Source of the DNA: Dunaliella salina | Lineage: Eukaryota > Chlorophyta > Chlorophyceae > Chlamydomonadales > Dunaliellaceae | Assembly (NCBI GenBank): GCA_002284615.2 | Contig: MU069650.1 | Coordinates: 133,325 to 145,309, forward strand | Length of the DNA: 11,985 bases | Reading direction: 5' to 3' | Shown: positions 1 to 10,586 of the stretch, one piece after another | Layout: each line of letters starts with the position of its first letter | How positions within the stretch are numbered: position 1 is the first letter of the stretch | Notes under the pieces: model-generated | Database searches by the model: none | What the model was told of the DNA's origin: nothing | Seen by the model: only the letters and a program-made list of their open reading frames with translations | Position numbers and translations under genes: made by a program

Positions 1-71
1 CTGTGGCAGCTGACCAGTTGGACACAAACAAGACAGCTGTGGCAGCTGACCAGTTGGACACCAACAAGACA
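1..71. repeat. 36-bp tandem duplication at the window edge
   Basis: CTGTGGCAGCTGACCAGTTG starts both units (1 and 37). The array may continue beyond the left edge. Confidence 0.9.
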
Positions 72-454
72 TCTCTACCACCCATGAGCACGCCCCAGGC
101 CAGCTCTGTAGTTCACAGCTGCGATGTTCTGGGGTCCAACCCTCTCTCGCGAGCGCAGATTCAGCACCTTCTACACCTCACCAGGCACACAACAGTGCCA
201 GGACGTCAAACGCATGTAACACATCTGAGAAGCAACCACTATTCACCGCCCTCACTGATCAGACCATCATGGTGCCAAGATGTTGAATCTACATGCCCCA
301 CCTGTCCAAAGAGGCCAACGATAAGGAAGTGGCTTGGGCGTTTACATGGGAATTTAAAGAGAAAGAGAGAAACAAAAAAACGCTCTTGAGTTCAAGATTG
401 ATCTCACACTTCACATAAATCCCAATTGACCATTTCATTTTCACAACTGCTAAC
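1..454 (-). other. Start of the intron after exon E (partial)
   Basis: No exon of the next MTR4 segment (the PGRLV-type region) is visible before the window ends. The only structure is a 36-bp direct repeat at 1-71, whose two units differ at few positions. If a later exon E donor is used, this intron starts at 430 or 407 instead. Confidence 0.65.
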
Positions 455-550
455 CTGAGAGCGTAGCTTGAGGTAGTCCCTGATTGCGTCCTCGCCCTCC
501 TTGCCCAGCGATGCCATTTGAGATTCCACTTCAGAAAGCTGGGCTTCCAC
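455..550 (-). CDS. MTR4: MTR4 exon E: stalk (arch) helix segment
   Basis: At least 96 nt (32 codons) encode [20 protein letters not shown] then [12 protein letters not shown], a charged helical segment with coiled-coil spacing. It fits the stalk leading into the MTR4 arch insertion, and it joins directly to the MPQ end of exon D as relatives do (compare 'AIP.LE..V..LE.E'). The acceptor is CACTCCCAG|GTG. The 3' end is less certain. CAG|GTTAGC at 455 is the donor used here, but the frame stays open and family-like for eight more codons (VSSCENEM). Donors at 431 (ATG|GTCAAT) or 408 (AGT|GTGAGA) are therefore possible. This is the most divergent exon in the window, so the assignment rests on position and helix pattern as well as sequence. 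Confidence 0.82.
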
Positions 551-3500
551 CTGGGAGTGCAGGGCATCCCCACTTTCATCGCTGGAGCAATCGCACACAA
601 GTATTGCGCAATTTCCAGACTGTTTCACCAGCAACGGCATAAATTTGCAAAAGGGAATGATGAAGACAGGAAAAAGGCAACTGCAAACAGCAAAGGTGGG
701 TTGGACACGCATGCAAAGGGATAAAGGACTGTTGATGGGTGCAACCTTCATGTATGACTACCAAGGTTGGGTCACAGGAAGCCTTGAAGAGCGCGAGGCT
801 CATTAAGACTCGGAGGGTCTATTTGGCAGGACAAGGGGCGGAAGTGTGGCGGGCATGACCCCCAAAATCCCAGCAAGAGACTGGGCAAGCTCGAGACTTG
901 TCGGGTCTGTGGGAGTCTACTTCAGACGGTGGGTGAGGCTATTTACCCATGGCTAATTATTGTGCATCTTTTCCCAGAAGTGAAGTCCTAATCCTTATTT
1001 TAGGCCAGCAAGGCCAGAGGAGCATGGCTGCTTTGTTTCATGCCATGCAAGAGATGCTTGTCAGATGAGCTGATAAGTCATGTGAGGATGTGCTGTTTCA
1101 AAGATACAATTTGTTGGGTGGGTCACATGAGCAACCTTGTTGGGTGGGTTGTGTGAGGAGTCTTGTTGGGTGGGTTATTCTGAAGGATGCCAGTCAAGTG
1201 ATCAATGCATGATTAATGAAATACCAATGGGGGTGATATGCAAAACAAAGTGAGATTTCAGTTGCAACTTGTGTATAAGCTGCAGCAAACAAGGACAAAG
1301 TTGGCAGGGTGAAAAATTGAGACGCGCAAAAGGAAAAAAACACGAATTGCAACACATTGCAAGAGCTGCAGCAAACAGCAATGGAGCCAATGCAAGAAAA
1401 GCCATTGCGACAAAGCCTGTGTTGCTTTGAGATAAGTCCATACAAGCTGGCAGTGCCAAAAATCTTGATGTGGATGCATTGCTGAATGTTTGAGCAGTTC
1501 TGGTCCACATCAGGCCTCACTATACTGTGTCCAGGATTTTGAAGGCAGGGGCATTGAAGAGCTGCAGACACCATGGATAGGGAGACAACAATTTTTTTTT
1601 CGGGCTTGCCCTCCCTGACGGCAGGCTCCGAAGGTCCTTGTTACAATGTTACCTTGTTTGCTCATCAATGGCGCTGAAAGAAAGAGGCTTTCTGTCAGGC
1701 GCCACAACCCTGTGTGGTATCCTGCCTTTTGCCAGCCAGGCCACCTCTGCCCATTCTGAGCACATCACCTTAAAGCTAGGAAAAAAAGCAATTTTTCAGC
1801 GCTGAGCTGGTCCCATTTGGTGAACCCTGCTGCGCGCTAGGTCTGCATGTTTGCGCGCTCAGCCAGCAAAATACACCCCCTGTGTGCCCTAACCCTCCAG
1901 CTGCACCCCCAAGCCTGCAGGTGGACCCTGGGATGTGCCCTGAGAGCACAGGTGGCCACCTGCTGCGAGCTGGCGGAGGGCTGTCCTGGGGGTGCTCCAA
2001 AGCCAGTCGGGAACGGCATTCTATTAATATTTAATGAAATTTAGGCACTTGAGCGGAATGTTGGGACGGGTCCCGGATTTCAAACGCTTGTACCTTTCAA
2101 ATCTCCGCTGGCAGGCAGGCATGCGAGATAAAAGGCGATGTTTTTATTTTATTTTCAAGGGACTAATGCCAAGGCTTTTCATGCAGGCTCAAAATTTTGA
2201 GAAATCCCGCACCTGGACTTGAATCCAATATTTGGCTCGCATTACATTGCTTAAAATATCATCAAAAGTACGTTGGTTCCGTTGGATGTGTGCAAAAAGC
2301 AAGAACTTTTGAGTAATAAGCTCCAGCAACTTTGCAGAGCCCAGCAGCTCCTCCCAGGCGCCCATCTTCACAGCCCGCGGCGTCAAAGTTGATGCTGACG
2401 ACCCCAGGCATCGGCCAGGACAGACAGCAGACGCGGAGGTGGCCTATCAGGGCTTTGCCAGACCTCCATGGCCATGTGTGCCTGTCCGTGCGATGAAAAT
2501 CCAACGAGCATCAGGGCTCCTCTCGACAACCAAAATCACTTGCAATGTTACCAGAAGGCTTCCCAAACGCTTGCTCGTGCAGTTTGGGCCTGAGCAGGGT
2601 CCCTCAAAAAATGGCCACTCCCAGGGGTGACCAAGAAGTGCAGGTGTGGGGCACACCTTATGTTCCTTAATTGCTTAAATGTTTATAGAAAAACACCGAT
2701 TGGCTTAAAACATGCACTGGCATGCCCAAATGAGAGAAATGCATGTTTTTGATGCACAGAACTCAACCTGAGCCACATCCAGGTACCACCAATAAGCCAG
2801 ACAAGTTTTCTGATCCAAAGAAGCATTTTCCCCCACTCAGAAGTGGGTTTGAAAGTGTCTGGCAGTATATCACCCAAATTTGGCATAGGTTGTGGCGGCT
2901 GACTTTCTGCTATGCCTGGTGCACTTGGCAACAGATAACTTGAAAAACCACCAACAATTGTGAGGAGTGCGCAGCGCTTTTGGTTACATCCCCCTCACTG
3001 TCATCTGTAGGATGTGACCTCTGACAACAACTGCCGGTAAGAGCAGAATGCTTTGTGTGCTTTCAACATTGGCTGACAACAACTGCCGGTAAGAGCAGAA
3101 TGCATAGTGTGCTTCCAACGTCGGCTGACAACAACTGCCGGTAAGAGCAGAATGCATAGTGTGCTTCCAACGTCGGCTGACAACAACTGCCGGTAAGAGC
3201 AGAATGCATAGTGTGCTTCCAACATCGACTTCGGTAAGAGCAGAATGCGTAGTGTGCTTCCAACATTAGCCTTATGAAGTGCCTGAAATAAGAATTCTCC
3301 TTGGACCCCCCGTGGCACCTGTGGCGTTGGCCTCTCATCCTGGAACTGCTTGTAAACTGCTTGCAAACTGCTGTAACGCCCCCATGCTTCGTGCCCACTG
3401 CACACAGCTTGCACACATTTGCGGGCATTTGCCTGTGTTGCTGGAACTGCTATAAGCTGGCCGCATATCGCTGTTACTCCTGCACACAGCTTGCACAAAC

Positions 3501-6500
3501 CTGGGGCATTTGCCTCTCCTGCTGGAACTGCTGGAAAGAGTGCTTGATGACGTATTCCATGCTAGAATCCCCCCCTTCAAGCCGCCGCAGCATATTGAGC
3601 ATGGTGTAGTAGGACAGACGGAAGGAGGACAGCAGAGGGCTTGGCTTGCCCTGCACAGACACAAGCTCAGCGATGATGAAAAGAATCAGATTATGATAAC
3701 ATAAGCAGCACCTTATGCTTGGTAGCAACAGTGTCCATGAGAGAGGGCAGAAGGAGGCCAGCAAATGACTTGGCTTGCCCTACACAGACACAAGCTCAGC
3801 AAGGATGAGTTGAATCAGAATGTGATAAAGCAAGCAACATCGTATGCTGCTTGTGGCAGCAACAGTAAAACAGGGCTTGGCTTGACCGGCACAAGCAAAA
3901 GAATAGCAGGCATTATGATGGTGGTAACACATGCTGCATGTTCTTAAGGCAGTATTTCAAGAGGGGGTGAATTGAGGAAAGCAGAGGGCTTGGCTTGCCC
4001 TGCAATAACAAAAGCACACCAAGCATGAATTTCAGCAGATGATGGCGACAAGCAACAATGCGTGTTCTTGCAGTAATAGTAAAATAGGGGGCAGAGAAGG
4101 ACAGCAGAGGGCCTGGCTTGCCCTGCACAGACACAAGCGCAGCTAGCATGGGCTTCACTAGATGACGGTAACACAAGCAGCAGTGTGTGTCCTTAACGCA
4201 GCAGAACAGGGTGAGAGGGAAAGAACAGCAGAGGGCTTGGCTTGCCCTGCAAAAACAAAAAGCACAAACGAGCATTGGTGGAACCAGGTGATAGTAAAGG
4301 CCAGGATGCGTGTTCCTGCAGCAAAAGAGGGGGCAGAAGGATGACAGCATAGAGCCTGGCTTGCCCTGCACAAACAGAAGCGCATCAAGCATGAGCCGAA
4401 TCAGAATGTGGTTAAGCAAGCAACACATCATGCTCTGGCAGCAACAGTGAAAAGAGGGAGAGAATCGAGGACAGAGGGGGCTTGGCTTGCCCGGCACAAG
4501 CAAAAGCACAGCAAGCATGGGGTGATCCGGAATTGGTAACAGAGTGTGGGGTCAGAGGGGGGTTACCAGTGTGTGGGACTTCGATTGCCCCAAGATGCTT
4601 TGCCCAGCTAGTGCCAGGATGATTGTTCTCCTGAAACATATAAATTGAAAAAATTTGGAATTCTGACCCAGGATTTTATTCAAAATTCTTTTGATAATAA
4701 AGATAACATCTCTAAACTTAAAATGCCAAAAGAATGCTCTGGAAAACGTCAGGACAGTTGAGTCGGTTAGACAGGCAGGTGACCAGAACGGGCTAGGAAA
4801 ACACTGGAAAATTTTTTAAACATAGTCAAAAAACTATATAATTAGCAACCATTAAGTCGGGTATTGGAATTTAACTGCCTTTGTGCGTCTAGAGGAATTT
4901 TTGAAGCTTTTTTTAAAGCCTAAACTCAACACAGACCAGAGGAGCACTCACCTACTCATTCTCCAGTGGTTCAAAAGTTTTCTCTATTAATCCCAACCGT
5001 TTTTTGAAATATATTAGCGAACCAAAACTTCAGAAACGTGGCCCAGGGTCAGGCGCCACAACCCTGTGTGATATCCTGCCTTTTGCCAGCCAGGCCACCT
5101 CTGCCAATTCTGAGCACACCACCAGAAAGCTCGTAAAAAAAGCAATTTTTCAGCGCTGAGCTGGTCCCAAATGGTGAACCCTGCTGCGCGCTAGGCCTGC
5201 ATGTTTGTGTGGTCAACCAGCAAAACTCACCCTCAGTGTGCCCTGACCCTCCAGCTGCACCCTCAAGCATGCAGGTGGACCCCAGGATGGTCCCTGAGTG
5301 CACTGGTGGCCACCTGCTGCAAGCTGGCGGGAAGCTGTCATGGAGGGTGCTCAAAAGGCAGTCGAGAGGAGTGACGACGATAGGGAACGGCTTTCTATTA
5401 ATATTTATTGAAATTTTGACGCTTGAGCGGAGTGCAGGGACGAGGTCCGGATTTCAAATCCGGACCTCGTCCAAATTTCCGCCGAAAGCAGGTCATCTGA
5501 GGGGAGAAATTTAACTTTTAATTAATTGAAACAAAGTTATACATTGGAAACCTTGGGGATGGCAGATTCATATACCTCCAATGTATAACTTTGCTCTTAA
5601 CGCCACAAAAATTGCATTGTCTCCCTCGCATGTGTGCCCACAAGCAAAAATTTGGCAGTTTTTAGCTCCAACGACTTTGCGGAGCCCAGCAGCTCCTCCC
5701 TGGCGCCCATCATGGCAGCCCGCGGCGTCAGTGTCGATGATGACAATCCCAGGCATCGGCCAGGCCAAACAGCGGGTGCGGAAGTGGCCTATCGGGGCCT
5801 GGCCAGGCCTCCCAGGTTATGCGTGCTTGTCCGTGCGATGAAAATCCGACGAGCATCAGGGGTCCTCCCGACAATCCAAAATCACTTGCAATATTACTAG
5901 CAGGCTGCACAAACACTCGCTGCTGCAGTTTGGGCCTGAGCAGGGTCCCTCAAAAAATAGCCATTCCCAGGGGTGACCAAGAAGTGCAGGTATGGGGCAC
6001 AACTGATGCTCCTTAATTACTAAAATATTAATAGAGGAACATCTATTGCCCTAAAACATGCACTGGTCTGCCCAAATGAGAGAAATGCATGTTTTTGATG
6101 CACAGAGCTCCACTTGAGCCACATCCAGATGCCACCAACATGTCATACAAGACCACTGACCTAAAGAAGCAAGCACCCCTGCTCAGAAGTGGGTTTGAAA
6201 GTTTCCGGCAGTATATCACCCAAATTTGGCATAGGTTGTGGCACCTGACCCAGGGAGTGTACTGTGGATTGAATTTGGGTAATTCTCGAAGTGCAAGAAA
6301 GCAGCCGTATTCTTCTCAATTATTTCCTTCTATATTGAAAATACTTTTCTTTTTTTTAATTTTTTGAAGTGCGATAGAAGGCCGTCAGCGGCTCAGGAGA
6401 ACTTCCAATCATTTCTGGCACACGCCGGCCCAGCCAGCCCTCTGATTGGACCTAATTCTTTTCCGATGACATTTATAATATTATTCAAGAATTGAGGCTT

Positions 6501-9010
6501 GTAGGGCCGCGATGGGGAAGGTAGTGTGGCTCCGTTTTTGACCCTAGGAGGGGGAGCCAGACCTCTCTACTGGGCATTTGCTAGTGCAAAACATACCCAT
6601 AATATGTTCGCATTACTTCAATATGCTCAGGGGCTCAAAAGGAAGCCAACAGGCGCACATTTGCAAGTACTCACCACCCTCCCCTCCCCTCTGCACACCA
6701 CTGCGCACACATGGGGGCACCTCCCCCCGAAAGTTTTGGCAGGGTAGTGATTTGTGAACATAGAACAGGGCTGCCTGAAAAGATTTGGGAATGGGGCAGT
6801 CAGGGAGGCCCAAGAAAAGTTCCCTGAAACAGACCCCCGCAAAACGGCTTGGTGATCCCCCTCTGGTGTGGGAAGTGGACTGTTTTGCAAAAGTAAAGAC
6901 ACAAAAATCACGAGAGAACCAAATGGTGAGGCACAGCCAACATTGGGTGATCTTATCAGGACTTTTGTTGCAGACAAGCAGGAGCATGCTCATGGAGGAC
7001 ATGGAGCAACAAGAAACAAAAGAAGGGATGACAAGGAAGTTGGACCGCAGGAGCAGAAGCATATTTTAATGAGACCATTGATTGGTTCGGCCTTTATCCT
7101 GGCCTGCAGCGCGCTCTTGGTAAATAAAAGCAAAGCTGACATTCCGAAACCTCCCTGTTGCAGAGATCAAGCAGGATGGACATGCCACATTCACGATCAG
7201 CACACGCTGACAAGCCGGCTTTCCTCTCCCATGGAGAACTCACCATGCACATTGCCCTTGCAGCTGTTTCATCGACGTCCTCAGTCACCATCATGATACA
7301 GATACCCTTGTCATCCTTGCCTCGTCTGCCAGCACGCCCGCTCATCTGCGCAGAGTGTTTCATTTTCATTGTCTGCATGTAAATGCGTATGTGAATGATT
7401 CCAAATACCCTTGTCATCCTTGCCCGCCTGCCAGCACGGCCGCTCATTTACGCAAAGACAGCTCCATGTTCACTGTCAGTGTTTCATTTTCATTGTCTGC
7501 ATGCAACTGCGTATGATTTCAGTACCCTTGTCCTCGCCTCGCTTGCCAGCACGGCTGCTCATCTTTGTAAGTACAGTGTCGTTTTCAAAGTCTTTCCAAG
7601 GAACTTGTTGCGTATGATTCCAAATACCCTTGTCCTCCTCGCCTCGCCTGCCAGCACGGCCGCTCATCTACGCAAAGACAGCTCCATGTTCACTGTCTGA
7701 TTGCTTGTAACTGCATGTGCATGATTCCAAATACCCTCGTCATCCTTGCCTTGCCTACGAGCACAACTACTCATCTGCACAGACAGTTTCATTTCCACTG
7801 TCTGTTTGTAACTGTGTGTGAATATTCCTGAATACCCTCACCATCCTTGCCTCGCCTGCCAGCAAGGCCGCACATTTGCTCAAAGATGATTTCATTTCAA
7901 CTGTCTGTTTGCATGAAACTTAATGCGTATGATTTCAAGTACCGTTGTCATCTTTGCCTGCCTGCCAGCACGACCGCTCACCTGCACTACAAGTTTCATG
8001 TTCACTGCCTATTAGCAAGGAACAAATTGCGCATGATTTCGAGTGCCCATGTAATCCCTGCCTTGCCCGCCAGCACTGACGCTCAAAGATAACTTCATTT
8101 CCGTCGTCTGTTTGCACGTAACTGTGTGAGCATGATTTCAAATACCCTCGCCATCCCTGCCTTGCCTGCTAGCAGGGCCGCTCATCTGCACCGAGATGAT
8201 TTCATTTCCTGTCTGTATGAAACCTTGTGAGCATGATTTTTCAATACCCTTGTCATCCTTGCCTCGCTTGCCAGCACGGCTATTCATCTGCATGGAGACA
8301 GACCGACGAATGTTCTGTATTCCTTAATTTGGTGTCATCAAGCTCTGCCTTTTCCTTCTCCAGTGCGTCTGAATTGTTCATCCATTTATGTGCATCTAAA
8401 CATGGTTGTTGCGTGCTTGTTGGTGACATGGCAGTTTGAAAAAAGCGTGCTCAATGGCCCCAGGATGATTAAGGAAGTCTTCACAATGGGATTTAAGCCT
8501 TCAGCCATGAGAGCTTGGCTGCTCGGCTCTCTCTTTAACAGGGAAAAATAACGCATAAGAAAGCCCAAGACAGGAGAAGCAGGGTTAGTCAACATGATAT
8601 CTGAGGAGTGGCAGTACCTGCTCGACAGGCACATTCAATGTGGCTCCAGGATCATAAAGAAGAGATTGCATGCAGCATGCAGCATCTGGCCTGCTTAGCC
8701 TTTCCCTTTTCTTTTTAACCGAGATGCCTTGTTGCTGCCTCTGCCAAGTTGATCAAGCGCATCGTTGGTGCTCATGCACATGCTGGCGCCAGGTGGATTT
8801 TGCATGCGTTGTTGATCTCTTTGTCACCCAGGTGCTACGCACAGAACATGTTTCCACCACCGGCTGCTGCTTGCCTTATCGTTCTACCTACAGTGAAATT
8901 AGCTATGTAATGAATATCCCACAATGCAATCCCACAATGCAAAGCATCCCAAAGCCCCACCCTTCCAGCGACTTGACCCATCCCAGCCAACTGAATGGAA
9001 AATGTTCCTT

Positions 9011-9099
<89 letters not shown>

Positions 9100-10487
9100 A
9101 CACACTGTTGTTCCCTCTATACACATAAAGCATGTGCCATATTCAGGCACACCTGAAAATGCAAGCAATCCTCACTTTACAACAAGCACACATCCCACAT
9201 CCCGCTCAAAGAGATCCCTTGTCCTAAGAATCACCCAAAACACAAATGAGCCTGTCAAACCCAGCACACAATACCCAGCATACAAACATCGCCCCCCGAA
9301 CATCCCAAGGACTAGCCTACAACTGAAAAGACACTTATATGGAATAAGACTACACTTTCAAGAGCGATATCCTCGAACCAACGTGCACAACTCATCCGCT
9401 CTGGCAGCGTTTACGCCACACATTCCATCGCATGCTACAATTTACCCTGTGCACATGGATGTACTGCCCACTCTACAACAAGCAATGCCATTCACTAGAA
9501 GTGCATGCCACAATCAAGCACGTCACATCCACTCATGTAAGGACTGCCTCCTCAACATGAAGACTGCACCATTTCCCACTGTGTGCCTCGCCAAATCAAG
9601 AGTACGTCACATTTATGCTTGGTCCACAACAGGACCTACACCACACTCAGCATCAAGATGTGCCATCACCATGTCCATCACATCCATACCAAGATGTGCT
9701 CTATAGCCGATATCAAGCAGCATCCATTTCGGGTGTACTCCCTCCTCAACATCAAGCAATTCTGGACGCCATCCCTTTTTTGAAGCGCAGTTAAAACATG
9801 TACATCACAACCATACCTGGATGTACTCCCCACTGGACATCAAGCGGTTCTGGATGCCATCCCACTTCCGAAGTGCAGTGAAAACGACAGTGCGCGCGGG
9901 CATGTTGAGGCCCATGGCAAAAGTCTCGGTGGCAAACAGCACCTGCAGCAATTTCATGAGACACAAAAGTGTGCGCAGGCATGTTGAGGCCCACGTCTCG
10001 GTTGCAAACAGCACTGCAAGTACTAAAGGCAGAAAAGTGTGCGCAGGCATGTTGAGGCCCATTGCTAAAATCTTGAGGCCCATCGAAAAAGTCTAGTGGC
10101 AAACAGCATCTGCAGCATCTTCATGCGGCATAAAAGTGCGCACAGGCATGTTGAGGCCCAAGTCCCGCTGGCAGACAGCACCTAAAGACTTGGGGCACAA
10201 AAGTGTGCGCAGATGTTTTGAGGCTCAAGTCTCGGTGGCAAATAGCACCTGTAGCAGTTCCATAGGGCAGAGAGAGGGTGTGTAGACTGTGTGCGCAAGG
10301 AGCAGTTTAATAGGACAGAATAGTGTGTGTGTGGACGGCGCACGCAGGCATGTTGAGGCCCATGGCAAAAGCCTTAGTGGCAAAGAGCACCTGCAGCGGT
10401 TGGGGTAGAAAGGTGAGCGCAGGCATGTCGAGGCCCATGGCAAAAGTCTCGGTGACGAACAGCACCCGCAGTAATTTCATGGGGCGG

Positions 10488-10586
<99 letters not shown>

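Larger units (their letters stand above)
551..3500 (-). other. Intron D-E of the helicase gene
   Basis: This 2.95-kb intron runs from donor GTTTGT to acceptor CTCCCAG. In transcript order it holds two copies of the end of exon D, a near-identical 52-bp array, transposon copy 1, and about 1.1 kb (551-1688) where I see only a three-copy 26-bp repeat. Confidence 0.85.
5048..6249. mobile_element. Non-autonomous TIR DNA transposon, copy 2
   Basis: The element is 1202 bp, opening GTCAGGCGCCACAACC and closing GGTTGTGGCACCTGAC, a 16-bp terminal inverted repeat with one mismatch. It is flanked by a perfect 5-bp target duplication, CCAGG (5043-5047 and 6250-6254). It is clearly homologous to 1694-2903 along both ends and most of its right half, with a diverged or replaced middle. 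No transposase is encoded, so movement would need an enzyme from elsewhere. A 5-bp duplication does not fit the usual 3-bp CACTA/PIF, 8-bp hAT or 9-bp Mutator signatures, so I leave the superfamily open. It lies in intron C-D in the same orientation as copy 1. Confidence 0.92.
3651..7243 (-). other. Intron C-D of the helicase gene
   Basis: This 3.59-kb intron runs from donor GTGAGT to acceptor GTGCAG. In transcript order it holds about 990 bases with no recognised content (6255-7243), one copy of the 1.2-kb TIR transposon, an A+T-richer stretch with nothing recognised (4550-5042), and the array of exon D start copies. Open frames in this interval are short and match no family I recognise. Confidence 0.86.
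7346..9816 (-). other. Intron B-C of the helicase gene
   Basis: This 2.47-kb intron runs from donor GTATGG to acceptor TGCGCAG. In transcript order it holds decayed copies of the end of exon B (9449-9797), about 340 bases with nothing recognised, a 94-nt UG tract (transcript sense), about 700 bases with nothing recognised (8316-9011), and a nine-copy array of the start of exon C. Confidence 0.87.

Noticed and set aside
3..389. 128-codon plus-strand open frame at the left edge
   Set aside because: It owes part of its length to the 36-bp duplication, has no recognisable domain and is antisense to the helicase intron.
2262..2504. Minus-strand frame inside transposon copy 1 reading [19 protein letters not shown], mirrored in copy 2 at 5568-5768, faintly like an RNase H start
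   Set aside because: The resemblance is limited to a few residues, the frames are short, and no further RNase H residues can be found. A profile search of both translations would settle it.
6613..7296. Overlapping open frames of 90-150 codons on both strands
   Set aside because: No conserved motif, no convincing splice structure and mutual overlap on opposite strands. Treated as intron.
7403..8315. CRISPR-like appearance of regularly spaced repeats
   Set aside because: The units are contiguous, diverged copies of about 100 bp derived from the exon C junction, with no short identical repeats separated by unique spacers.
7403..8315. Copies of exon C as true alternative exons
   Set aside because: They stop after about 16 codons, lack the consensus donor, and most have damaged acceptors. 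The same reasoning applies to the exon B and D start copies.
8924..9706. A 260-codon plus-strand open frame containing a long Thr-His repeat
   Set aside because: The frame is open because it crosses the CA microsatellite and C-rich exon B copies. It matches no family and lies antisense within an intron of a well-supported gene.
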